DNA from: an uncultured Clostridium sp.
Lineage (GTDB): Bacteria; Bacillota; Clostridia; Clostridiales; Clostridiaceae
DNA length: 64,000 bases
NCBI GenBank assembly: GCA_900548455.1
Contig: URKQ01000013.1
Coordinates: 1 to 64,000, forward strand
Direction of reading: 5' to 3'
The translations under genes were made by a program, and so were the position numbers. The notes under the pieces were generated by a model. It was not told the DNA's origin. It ran no database searches and worked only from the letters and a program-made list of their open reading frames with translations. This document shows positions 17,174 through 25,723 of this stretch, piece after piece. Position 1 is the first letter of the stretch. Every line of letters begins with the position of its first letter.

Positions 17174-17199
17174 AAACTGTAGTAAAAAAACTACAGTTT
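17174..17199 (-). terminator. Terminator after the PHP phosphatase gene
   Basis: A 10-bp stem (17174-17183 with 17190-17199) just after the stop at 17207 on the minus strand. Confidence 0.7.
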
Positions 17200-17206
17200 C
17201 TTTTAT

Positions 17207-17923
17207 TTATTTCCTTTTATTAAGTATATAATTTAGTGAATCTAATGAGTAATTGAGAACTAATTCATCTGGAAAATTAACTTCTTCTAATAACTTGTCA
17301 CAATTTTCGAAATTTCCAACATCATAATACATATGGGCATCACTACCTAGCATTATTTTCGTCCCATATTCTTTACATAACCTTAGTAATTCAATATAAT
17401 TTTCTCTAGCATTTTGTCTAAAACTATTAGGCCTTAATGAACTATTATTAACTTCTATAGCTACATTATTCTCCTTTGCTGCTAAGGCAAGCCTCTTATA
17501 ATCAATTGCATATCTGCTATCATCAGGGTGCCCTATAATTTTAACATGTGGATTTTTCATAACACTTATTAAAGCATTTGTGTTTTCTTCCATAGTTCCT
17601 GGATTTATACATGGATTATGTAAGCTAGCTATTATATAGTCCAGTTCTGAAGCCAATTCTTCATCCACATCAATCTTTCCTTCATAATCTAAAATATTAG
17701 CTTCTATTCCCTTTAGTACTCTAATTCCCATTATCTCATCTTTTATTACTTTTAAATTACTAAAATAAAATGGATGTGCTGTACCAGGCATGGTAACAGC
17801 ATGGTCCGAAAGCCCCATTACCTTTAATCCATTTTCCTTAGCACCCTCTATATTTTCTTTTAAAGTACTATAAGCATGGCCACTAGAAATGGTATGAGTA
17901 TGTAAATCAATTAACGCTTTCAT
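17207..17923 (-). CDS. PHP-domain phosphatase (YcdX-like)
   Basis: A 238-residue PHP hydrolase. Metal ligands appear in the family order: LHTHT at residues 8-12, GLSDHAV near 37, EANILDYEG near 73, SLHNP near 101, IGHPDD near 134, EVNNSSLR near 157 and LGSDAHMY near 192. This layout fits the YcdX group of trinuclear-zinc phosphatases. The physiological substrate is unknown. GGAGGA precedes the ATG. It stands alone with its own terminator. Confidence 0.88.
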   Translation of the reverse strand: MKALIDLHTHTISSGHAYSTLKENIEGAKENGLKVMGLSDHAVTMPGTAHPFYFSNLKVIKDEIMGIRVLKGIEANILDYEGKIDVDEELASELDYIIASLHNPCINPGTMEENTNALISVMKNPHVKIIGHPDDSRYAIDYKRLALAAKENNVAIEVNNSSLRPNSFRQNARENYIELLRLCKEYGTKIMLGSDAHMYYDVGNFENCDKLLEEVNFPDELVLNYSLDSLNYILNKRK

Positions 17924-18056
17924 TTTTTTATCCTCCGTATCTATTATCTAAATATATATGCTTAATTATACCATCCCTTATATTTAAATAAAGGAGTATG
18001 AATATAATTTACCTATTTAGATAAAATAAACATATAAAAAAAAAGGAGGGTTAACT

Positions 18057-18206
18057 ATGAATTTAGAAACTGACGAAGAATTAAGAGAAAAAGCTAAACA
18101 AATGCTTATCGATGGAGCATCTTATGATGATATTAGAGCTGAAACTCATTTAAGACTAAAAGATATTAAACGAATTGAACGTCAAGATGTAAGTTCACAC
18201 TTTTAA
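18057..18206 (+). CDS. Small 49-residue protein with a helix-turn-helix-like segment
   Basis: A short gene with a very strong ribosome site (AAAAGGAGGG, eight bases before the ATG) and its own terminator. The product is charged and helical. Residues 22-41 (SYDDIRAETHLRLKDIKRIE) resemble the second half of a sigma-region-4 or resolvase helix-turn-helix, so it may bind DNA or be a small regulator. I do not recognise a named family. It converges on the radical SAM gene and shares a hairpin with it. Confidence 0.75.
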   Translation: MNLETDEELREKAKQMLIDGASYDDIRAETHLRLKDIKRIERQDVSSHF

Positions 18207-18247
18207 AAAGCTAATATGAGACTATAAAATGTCTCATATTAGCTTTT
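18206..18247. terminator. Bidirectional terminator between the small gene and the radical SAM gene
   Basis: A perfect 17-bp stem (18206-18222 with 18231-18247) overlapping the last base of the small gene's stop codon, with T runs on both strands. Confidence 0.9.
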
Positions 18248-18295
18248 TACATATTAATATCATACAAAGGCTTTTTTATTAAATGTTAAAAACTA

Positions 18296-19579
18296 TTATT
18301 CTATAAATAGCCTTTTTTTAGGATTATAATTACAGTTTTTATCTTTTGCATAAAAATTATTTTTTTCTACACAAATCGGTCTACAGTCATTGCATACATA
18401 TCTGTATTCACATTCTTTACATACTTCTATTTTATCCTTTGACACACTCCAGAAATCAACAATTAAATATTCTTCTATTATCTTATCAATAGGAATTTCT
18501 CTTACATTATAATTTTTATTTATAAATGCTTCCCCCATTATACAAGGAGATACATACCCATCACAAGTAATATTCATCTTTCCTTGCCAACAACTATTTC
18601 CAGAAATATTTTTAATATATTCACTCTTAGATATGCCTTTAAAATTAGCTTTCACTCTTTTATTACTTATACATTTAGTGGGAGGTAACAAATATCCTTT
18701 GTCTTGTCCTACATTTCTAATCAAATCAATTTTTGGTATATTCCCAGTTATTTTAAATATAAACTCTTTTGTTTCATCTATATCGTAATAGTTCTCATTC
18801 ATTACTACCATATTAGCTTTAACATATATATTTTTCAAAACTAATCTTTCAATAGCTTTCACTGTTTTCTCAAAGGAACCTACTTGTCCAGTTATTTTAT
18901 CATGAACGTAACTTTTATTCGAATATAGTGACGTTACTATTTTAACATTATTCTTTCTAAAAACATCAATTAATTCATCATTAAGCAACGTCAAGTTGCT
19001 GTAAATTACCAATTCTATAGATATAAACTGTTCTCTTATAAAAGAAATTAACACACTAATGTCTTTAAATAATAATGGTTCCCCCCCAATTAATATTATT
19101 CTTTTTAAAGATTTTTTATTAATTTGTTTAAGAACACCTTTCCATTCTTCTAATTTTAATAAGTTTAAAGAAGCATCAGCACTTCCCTTGCTATCTAGAT
19201 AACAATGACAACAATTCATATTACAACTTCTTCTGAGCTCTAACCACAAAGTTTCAACTTGCATTTTTATATTTTTTTCATATTGATTTACATTAGAATA
19301 ATTCTCACTATAGTTTCCAAGATTCTTAGATATTAATAACTCAATATATAATTCAAATTTGTCTTTATCTTTTAGTGACATTTCATCTAAAACTGAATCA
19401 ACATCTTTGCCATTAATTAATTTACTTAAATATACTCTAGAGTCTTTATCTATAGAAAATATTTTTTTATTATTTAAATCTTGAATAAGACCTCCGTTAA
19501 TCCCTTCTACAAGAATTACATCCTTGTTTAATGTAAAAAACTTTTGCACATAGTAGTTATCTTGCTTCATCTCCATCAT
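18296..19579 (-). CDS. Radical SAM/SPASM peptide maturase
   Basis: The enzyme is about 425 residues and of the peptide-modifying radical SAM type. Counting from the ATG at 19570: an N-terminal domain (about 12-85, VILVEGINGG...IQDLNNKKIFSI) resembles peptide-recognition domains; C116, C120 and C123 (CNMNCCHC) bind the radical Fe-S cluster; GGEPLLF near 163 binds SAM; and nine cysteines from 327 to 413 (C327, C336, C343, C384, C387, C393, C396, C400, C413) form a SPASM domain with auxiliary clusters. The true start is one of three ATGs at 19579, 19576 or 19570; all lie inside the upstream peptide gene, so translation is probably coupled. The likely substrate is the peptide at 19557-19691. No transporter or protease gene is adjacent. 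Confidence 0.88.
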   Translation of the reverse strand: MMEMKQDNYYVQKFFTLNKDVILVEGINGGLIQDLNNKKIFSIDKDSRVYLSKLINGKDVDSVLDEMSLKDKDKFELYIELLISKNLGNYSENYSNVNQYEKNIKMQVETLWLELRRSCNMNCCHCYLDSKGSADASLNLLKLEEWKGVLKQINKKSLKRIILIGGEPLLFKDISVLISFIREQFISIELVIYSNLTLLNDELIDVFRKNNVKIVTSLYSNKSYVHDKITGQVGSFEKTVKAIERLVLKNIYVKANMVVMNENYYDIDETKEFIFKITGNIPKIDLIRNVGQDKGYLLPPTKCISNKRVKANFKGISKSEYIKNISGNSCWQGKMNITCDGYVSPCIMGEAFINKNYNVREIPIDKIIEEYLIVDFWSVSKDKIEVCKECEYRYVCNDCRPICVEKNNFYAKDKNCNYNPKKRLFIE

Positions 19580-19691
19580 CCATTTCTGTAGGTATACATG
19601 CTGAATCTGTAGGATTACAGTCATCAAAAAAATCAGGGAAACATTTTTCACATACGTTATTTTCTTCTATTTCATTTAATTCAAAATTCAT
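19557..19691 (-). CDS. Four-cysteine acidic peptide, candidate RiPP precursor
   Basis: A 44-residue open frame begins at the ATG 19691-19689 with GAGGTGGT upstream and overlaps the start of the radical SAM gene by 14-23 bases. It has cysteines at 14, 17, 25 and 32 and a net charge of about -12. An N-terminal MNFELNEIEENN could act as a leader, and VCEKCFPDFFDDC plus SACIPTE could be the modified part. Tight overlap with a SPASM maturase, the ribosome site and the regular cysteine spacing support a real precursor. It resembles in outline the Cys-rich peptides of clostridial radical SAM systems, but I do not recognise its sequence family. Confidence 0.72.
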   Translation of the reverse strand: MNFELNEIEENNVCEKCFPDFFDDCNPTDSACIPTEMDDGDEAR

Positions 19692-19710
19692 AATACCACC
19701 TCTAAACAAT

Positions 19711-19756
19711 ATTATAATAAAATACCATTATAATTTAAATAGGTCTCTGTAGTAAA
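19711..19756 (-). promoter_or_regulatory. Predicted promoters of the peptide/radical SAM cassette
   Basis: On the minus strand, TTTAAA (19739-19734) and TATAAT (19716-19711) are 17 bases apart. A second option is TTTACT (19756-19751) with TATAAT (19732-19727) at 18 bases; that -35 lies in the terminal sequence of the insertion-element remnant, which could thus drive the cassette. Confidence 0.5.
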
Positions 19757-19796
19757 AATAGTGGTAGAATATATAAATTTGTAGCTTGTTCAGGAG
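19742..19796. repeat. Insertion-element end remnant, similar to the MITE at 35682
   Basis: GGTCTCTGTAGTAAAAATAGTGG and the next 30 bases align with the left end of the 216-bp element at 35682 (GGCTCTGTAGTAAAAT, then AAGTGATAAAATGTA). Only one end is present. It lies between the kinase stop and the peptide gene. Confidence 0.55.
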
Positions 19797-19801
19797 TATT
19801 T

Positions 19802-22800
19802 CTAAGAAGGCAATATTATTGTAAATTTGCTTCCCTTATTTAATTCGCTTTCTACATAAATTTCCCCATTATGCATTGTAACAATGTGTTTCGTTATTGT
19901 TAATCCTAATCCACTACCGCCTTTTTCTTCACTGTTAGCACCTATGACTTGATTAAATCTATCAAAAATAGCTTTATGATACTTCTTATCAATCCCAGCA
20001 CCATTATCTATTACATCAATTCTAATTTTATCTCCTAAGTCATTCATAAGAACTTTAATTGTGCCCTGTTCTGAAGTAAACTTAGCAGCATTGCTTACTA
20101 AATTTACTATGCATCTTTCAATTTCTAAAGCATCACACATAATGGTCTTCTCTTCTACGTCTGTATCTATAATTAGTTCTATCCCTTTAGCTTCTACATA
20201 GTCCTTCAAACTTAAAGCTGCTTCTTCTACTACATACACTATATTTTCTTCTTTTAAATTAATCTTATAACTACCATGTTCAAATTTACTAGCATCAATT
20301 ATATTATTAATTAAATTCAATAACCTTTTAGTATTTCTCCTTGTTACCTCCATATAATGTTCTAGTTTATCTTTTTCAATTCCATCTTCCGATTTATTAA
20401 GGTAAGATATAAGCTGTTCTACAGAATTGATTACATTTAATGGAGTTCTCAATTCATGTGATAGATTTATAAAGTAGTTATTTTTATTTCTTTCTAGTTT
20501 TAGAACCTGATTAAATAATTGAGTATTAATCTCAATCTCTTCTACTAATTGTTTTGTTCTCTTATTAACTAAATTATCTAACCTTCTCATCTTAGTTCTG
20601 TTTAAATAAATAAGTATTAAAATTACCATAACATAAATAGAAATAGCATATTTACTTCGCCACAAAGGAGGCTCTATTTTAAATGATACATTACTTTCCT
20701 CGCTCAACATTCCCTCTTGATTTCTAGCTCTAATTCTAAATTTATAGCTACCAGGTTCCAGATTACTAAAAATAACTTCATTATTTGTTACTGTAATCCA
20801 TTCAGTACTTAACCCTTCTAGTTTGTATTGATATTGAATTTTTTTCACATTTATATAATTAGGAACAAAATATTTAATCCTGATTATATCTTTACAATAA
20901 CTTATAGATAGATTGTTAATATCCTTATATTCTTTTCCTTGTATTTCAAATCCATCAAATACCACTTTAGGGTTATATTGAGATTTAAGTATATCTTCAC
21001 TTTTAAAAACATTTAAGCCATTAATTCCCCCAAAAAACATCTCACCATTTTTATTTTTATAACATGCCTTTCCATTAAACTCATTCCCTTGAAGTCCATC
21101 TAAAATAGTCAAATTTCTAAATTCCTCTGCTTTTGAATCTAACTTGCATATTCCATTATTAGTGCTCATCCATAAATTTCCATAATCATCTTTTAAGATA
21201 CCATATATTGTATCACTGGGTAATCCATCTTTCATAGTGTATGTATTAAATTCACCACTTAATTTATCAAATCTCCTTAATCCACCACTAGTTCCTATCC
21301 ATAAATCATTTGAATATCCATCCACAATTGCCCTAACAGTATTTATTGCTCTAGTGTTGTTTTCATTACTATCCTTATCTCTATAATTAGTTATAGTATT
21401 CTTATCAGGATTAATTTGAGTTAATCCTCCCCCTAAAAAGCTTCCAATCCAATATACTCCATCTTCGTCTTCATATATTTCATCAATATATATATCCTCT
21501 ATACCACTTTTCACTAAAATATCTGTTAAATCTATTATTTTCCCTGTTGAAAATTCAATAATATCTAATCCTTCAGAACTTCCAACCCACAGGTATCCTT
21601 TTGAATCATATAATAAACTCTTTATATTTTCACCTGTAAGACCAGTATTAACATCATATACTTTAATTTCTCTAGTATTTTTATTAATCTCAGCTAATCC
21701 CTTACTAGTTCCAATCCATATATACTCCTTATGTCCTGTTATTACTTTTATAGCATCACTTGGTATCTTATCAGTAATCCCATGTTCATTCATATGATAT
21801 ACATTGTTGTTTCTTCTATCCATAACATTTAGTCCACTATTGTTAGTTCCTATCCATAATAATCCCTCATCATCTTCATATATACCATGAATTACATTGC
21901 TACTTAATGAATTATTATCAAATGGATCCATTCTGTAATGAACTATTTTTCTATTTAAATCAAAAATACTTACACCTGCATAAGTTCCAACCCATATTAA
22001 TCCACTATTATCTTCCATTACGCTAAATACATAATCATTAATAAGGCTATGGCTATCATAGGATTTATTTCTATGTGTAATAAATTTATCGGAATCTCTT
22101 TCATATTTGACCAATCCCTCTTTAGTTCCTACCCATACATTCCCTTCAGAATCTTCCATCATTTTCTTTATTGTATTAGATGGAATCGCTTTATTATTAT
22201 CACTTTCATTTGAAAAATATTCTTCTGTATCTTCGGTTTTTATATTAATTTTCCTCAAACCAGAATTTAATGTAGCAACCCATAAAAATCCCTCCGAATC
22301 ACTAAGCAAATTATATATTTCTGTTTTATCGTCTCCCTGAGAAAAAAAATATTTGACTTTTCCTGATTGTAATTCTATTTTACTTAATCCATTTTTTGTC
22401 CCTATCCATAAATCCCCATAGATATCTTCAGTGATAGCTTTAATATCTTGATTGCTAAAAAAGGATTCGTCTATAAGTATATTTTCAAAACTGTCTGTTT
22501 CCCTATTATATATAGCTACTCCATTAGAAGTACCCGCAAGTACTGTATTGTCTTCTTTTACGAAAATACAATTGATAAAATTACTTGGTAAGTTCCCATT
22601 ATCTTCATCTTGATAATAACATTTTATTTCTCCATTATTAACATTTATTCTTGTTATCCCATAACATGTAGATACCCATAAATAACCATCGTTATCTTCA
22701 GTAATATTTAATATGTAATTATCTGAAATACTATTTTTTTCATCATTGCTTTTAAAAATCTTTACTTCATACCCGTTATACCGATTAAGTCCATCATTTG

Positions 22801-22981
22801 TTCCCATCCATATATATCCCTTGCTATCTTGAAAAATAGTTTGAACTGTAGATTGAGATAATCCATCATCTATAGTTAAATTTTTAAATGCAATATCAGA
22901 TTCAGCATACACCACATTATTAAAAAATATTAAAGTTAAAAATAACACTGCAATAATTATCTTTAGTTTGTTCTTTATCAT
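19802..22981 (-). CDS. Propeller-type sensor histidine kinase
   Basis: A 1059-residue sensor. A signal peptide spans residues 1-27. About 660 extracellular residues contain roughly 14 two-component propeller repeats (each ending near WIGT, WVGT or WVAT), forming two seven-bladed propellers. A Y_Y_Y domain (about 690-765) and one membrane helix (about 775-792) follow. The HisKA domain has its phospho-histidine in NLSHELRTPLN near 845, and a HATPase_c domain with DNGAGID and GGSGLGLTI completes the kinase. There is no C-terminal receiver or AraC domain, unlike the hybrid sensors of Bacteroides. No response regulator gene is adjacent, so its partner is elsewhere. Related sensors detect saccharides; here the ligand is unknown. 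Confidence 0.92.
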   Translation of the reverse strand: MIKNKLKIIIAVLFLTLIFFNNVVYAESDIAFKNLTIDDGLSQSTVQTIFQDSKGYIWMGTNDGLNRYNGYEVKIFKSNDEKNSISDNYILNITEDNDGYLWVSTCYGITRINVNNGEIKCYYQDEDNGNLPSNFINCIFVKEDNTVLAGTSNGVAIYNRETDSFENILIDESFFSNQDIKAITEDIYGDLWIGTKNGLSKIELQSGKVKYFFSQGDDKTEIYNLLSDSEGFLWVATLNSGLRKINIKTEDTEEYFSNESDNNKAIPSNTIKKMMEDSEGNVWVGTKEGLVKYERDSDKFITHRNKSYDSHSLINDYVFSVMEDNSGLIWVGTYAGVSIFDLNRKIVHYRMDPFDNNSLSSNVIHGIYEDDEGLLWIGTNNSGLNVMDRRNNNVYHMNEHGITDKIPSDAIKVITGHKEYIWIGTSKGLAEINKNTREIKVYDVNTGLTGENIKSLLYDSKGYLWVGSSEGLDIIEFSTGKIIDLTDILVKSGIEDIYIDEIYEDEDGVYWIGSFLGGGLTQINPDKNTITNYRDKDSNENNTRAINTVRAIVDGYSNDLWIGTSGGLRRFDKLSGEFNTYTMKDGLPSDTIYGILKDDYGNLWMSTNNGICKLDSKAEEFRNLTILDGLQGNEFNGKACYKNKNGEMFFGGINGLNVFKSEDILKSQYNPKVVFDGFEIQGKEYKDINNLSISYCKDIIRIKYFVPNYINVKKIQYQYKLEGLSTEWITVTNNEVIFSNLEPGSYKFRIRARNQEGMLSEESNVSFKIEPPLWRSKYAISIYVMVILILIYLNRTKMRRLDNLVNKRTKQLVEEIEINTQLFNQVLKLERNKNNYFINLSHELRTPLNVINSVEQLISYLNKSEDGIEKDKLEHYMEVTRRNTKRLLNLINNIIDASKFEHGSYKINLKEENIVYVVEEAALSLKDYVEAKGIELIIDTDVEEKTIMCDALEIERCIVNLVSNAAKFTSEQGTIKVLMNDLGDKIRIDVIDNGAGIDKKYHKAIFDRFNQVIGANSEEKGGSGLGLTITKHIVTMHNGEIYVESELNKGSKFTIILPS

Positions 22982-23125
22982 TTCATTTTTCCTTCCTATT
23001 TAAATGTATGGGTTTTATTTAGATCTTTATTACAATCTATATTTGCAGTTGTAATTATACTATAGTAGTTTTTCTTAAACTATAAAAACTATTAATATCG
23101 CAGAATTTTAATTATTCACGCAAAA

Positions 23126-23168
23126 GGGATATGGCATTATAACTTAAAAAGTTATGATGTCATACCCC
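23126..23168 (-). terminator. Terminator after the metallophosphoesterase gene
   Basis: A 20-bp imperfect stem (23126-23145 with 23149-23168) beginning 12 bases after the stop codon at 23180. Confidence 0.7.
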
Positions 23169-23179
23169 TATATAAAAAT

Positions 23180-24073
23180 TTAGTTCCACATATACTCCTT
23201 CAGTTTTCTAGGACCAGCTATTATAGATTTATCAATATATAAATTCCCGTTTTCCCTTACCTTTACTTCCCATTTTATTAGGGAAATAAATCCTTGCTCT
23301 ATTTCAATAGCAGTAATACACCTAGGATGAACACAACTTCCATCATTAAAGTATGGTATTTCACCTAACTTTGGAAATACAGGTCTATGGGTATGCCCTG
23401 CAATTACCATGCATCTTTCATCCTTTATCCACCTTTCAATTCTTTTTTCAGTTCTCTGTCTTTTTACATAATTTTTAGCTACCTTAGTAGGATCTTTAAC
23501 TCCATATAGTTCTAATGGTTTCCAAAAATATCTAACCATAAATCTACTAACACCACAGATCTTATCATTTAAAAAATCTCCCTGATGTCCATGAATTAGT
23601 AAAATTTTATCTCCTGTAGGCCTATATTTTAGTATTAAACTCTCATAAATATCAATATCTAAAAATAAATTCATAAATGGCTTATCAGTTTCTTTAACTA
23701 GTCTATCTATATTTTTTTTAATATATTTTTTATTATTCTTTATTTTATCGTGATTTCCATAAATCGCATAATATTTATCTTCAGTGATAAACTTAGAAAG
23801 CAACCAATAAATATTGCTATGAATATTCATGATTTCATCTAACCTTCTATTTTCCCATAACTCATCTCCGTCACCAAGTTCTAAATAAGTAAATCCCTTT
23901 TGATAATAATAACTTAGTGCCGAAAAGTATATATTACAATTTCGCGAAAAATTATCATTCCAATTACCATCTCCCCTATGGCAATCGCTCATAAACACTA
24001 GCTTTGATTTATCATCTATATCTATTTCCCTCGCAGAATTATATGCCTTAGAAATGCTTTTTACTGATTTCAT
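23180..24073 (-). CDS. Calcineurin-like metallophosphoesterase
   Basis: A 297-residue cytoplasmic phosphoesterase with the full metal-binding set in order: SDCHRGDG near residue 29, ELGDGDE near 65, YGNHDK near 104, HGHQGD near 161 and AGHTHRP near 225. It is related to the LpxH-like group, but Gram-positive cells lack lipid A, so another phosphate ester is likely. The ATG has a weak ribosome site. It lies 62 bases downstream of the L,D-transpeptidase gene on the same strand and could be cotranscribed with it; a link to the cell envelope is speculative. Confidence 0.87.
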   Translation of the reverse strand: MKSVKSISKAYNSAREIDIDDKSKLVFMSDCHRGDGNWNDNFSRNCNIYFSALSYYYQKGFTYLELGDGDELWENRRLDEIMNIHSNIYWLLSKFITEDKYYAIYGNHDKIKNNKKYIKKNIDRLVKETDKPFMNLFLDIDIYESLILKYRPTGDKILLIHGHQGDFLNDKICGVSRFMVRYFWKPLELYGVKDPTKVAKNYVKRQRTEKRIERWIKDERCMVIAGHTHRPVFPKLGEIPYFNDGSCVHPRCITAIEIEQGFISLIKWEVKVRENGNLYIDKSIIAGPRKLKEYMWN

Positions 24074-24135
24074 TTATACCTCATATACAAAAGTATTATT
24101 ATATATTTTATTCCTGGTACTTAATAATGTTAATC

Positions 24136-25533
24136 TTAATGGTAACATACTACTGGAGTTCCTGCTGAAATATTATTAAAAATTGCTTGTGATAAATTAT
24201 ATGGAGTATTTACGCATCCGTGAGAACCATCTCCCATATATATTTGACCACCAAAGCTCCCTCTCCATGTGGCATCATGAATACCAATATCACCATTAAA
24301 TGGCATCCAAAAACTAACTGGGCATGCATATCCAGGCCCCCTTAATGTTGCATTTGCAGCCTTATAGTCAAGAGTATATACCCCTGCTGGAGTAGCATAT
24401 TTACTATTTCCATTCCCAGTAACAACTGATCCTTCTGCAATTATTTTCCCATCTACATAAAACCATAAATATTGATTTGTAAGATTTATTTCTACATAAG
24501 TATTTCCTATATCATTGTTATCATAGCTAAAACCCTTCTGTAAATATATTGGTTCCCTACTTATATTGCTTCCATTTTTTATAAGTTCAGTAAGCTCTTT
24601 TATTTCTTCACCATTATCCATTATCCATCCGTAATCTCCTCCTGATATTTGAATAGTAGTACCTAGCGAGGTATTAAAAGAACGCGCTACTCCAACGGTA
24701 TCATATATATCGTCTAACTCTCTAACATATTCTCCTACGTTATCCTCATTAAAGGTAACTTGAAATGCATCATCTAATGACAACCAATCTTTTATTCTAT
24801 TTCCATCTAGCACACTTACAACTTCATTTCCTCTTGTGTAAGTAATTTTAGTCTTAATATATTTATCTAACTCCTCTTTAGCTTCAGTTAGCTCTCGAGC
24901 AGATGCAAAAATTTTCGGTTCTTCATATAAGTTATCTTTTTCAACATCAATGTATTCCTTCTTATTTTTTATAGCTTCCTTTACTTCTTCAAATAACTGA
25001 TCCTTCTTAATTTTATTACCTAAAATTTCATCTTTAATAACATATCCATTACTCTCATATGCTATAGAAGCATCTTTAGGTTCAATAATATTATCTTCAT
25101 TAAATATTGATAACGCATCATACTTGTCTTTTAATTTAGCTTCATCATAACTAAATCCTAAATCAATATTGTAATCCCTTCGTTTAAATATACTGTAACC
25201 CCATCCAAAAGGGCTTTGATTATCTTTTACATCTTGAATTTTACCTTCAATTTTGTACTTTAAATCAATATCCCCTCCTTGGATTATTTCACTGTTATTA
25301 TCTCTACAATTAATTTGAACCATGTAATTATTATCACTAATTAACATTTCTTCAACTTCAGTTGGTGTCTTTCCCGAAACGTTTATTCCATTTATATAGG
25401 ATTTAAAAGAAAATCTATTGGTAAAATAAAAACTAATAAATAAATAAGATAAAATAAGTACTAAAAAAATACAACCTAAAGTTATAAAAATTATTTTATT
25501 ATTTTTCTTTTGAACTAAATTTAATTCCTCCAT
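24136..25533 (-). CDS. Membrane-anchored L,D-transpeptidase (YkuD domain)
   Basis: A 465-residue envelope enzyme. One membrane helix (about 14-33) is followed by one or two PG_binding_4-like domains (about 50-330) and a C-terminal YkuD domain at about 345-465. The catalytic motif GDGSHGCVNTP near 435 contains the active cysteine, and GIHDATW upstream supplies the histidine. Such enzymes make 3-3 crosslinks in peptidoglycan, common in clostridia. AGGGGTGA precedes the ATG. The neighbouring transglycosylase supports a cell-wall role. Confidence 0.92.
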   Translation of the reverse strand: MEELNLVQKKNNKIIFITLGCIFLVLILSYLFISFYFTNRFSFKSYINGINVSGKTPTEVEEMLISDNNYMVQINCRDNNSEIIQGGDIDLKYKIEGKIQDVKDNQSPFGWGYSIFKRRDYNIDLGFSYDEAKLKDKYDALSIFNEDNIIEPKDASIAYESNGYVIKDEILGNKIKKDQLFEEVKEAIKNKKEYIDVEKDNLYEEPKIFASARELTEAKEELDKYIKTKITYTRGNEVVSVLDGNRIKDWLSLDDAFQVTFNEDNVGEYVRELDDIYDTVGVARSFNTSLGTTIQISGGDYGWIMDNGEEIKELTELIKNGSNISREPIYLQKGFSYDNNDIGNTYVEINLTNQYLWFYVDGKIIAEGSVVTGNGNSKYATPAGVYTLDYKAANATLRGPGYACPVSFWMPFNGDIGIHDATWRGSFGGQIYMGDGSHGCVNTPYNLSQAIFNNISAGTPVVCYH

Positions 25534-25692
25534 AATATCACCCCTATACTACTATACTATTAATACGATGGTATATATATATTATTACATACTTTATATA
25601 GAATTTTTACTATTTTTTTACATTTATTTTTTTAATATCTAGATTTTTTCTAATCACCCTATGTTAAACATCCAAATAGCCAATTGCTTAAA

Positions 25693-25721
25693 ATAAAAAA
25701 AAATGGCTAAGCCATTTTTTT
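25693..25721 (-). terminator. Terminator after the transglycosylase gene
   Basis: A short GC core (AATGGC/GCCATT) extended by long A and T runs, three bases after the stop at 25724. Confidence 0.75.
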
Positions 25722-25723
25722 AA

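Noticed and set aside
20900..22900. Tandem DNA repeats in the kinase gene
   Set aside because: The repetition is at protein level (propeller blades with WIGT-like ends) and diverged in DNA; it is ordinary domain structure.
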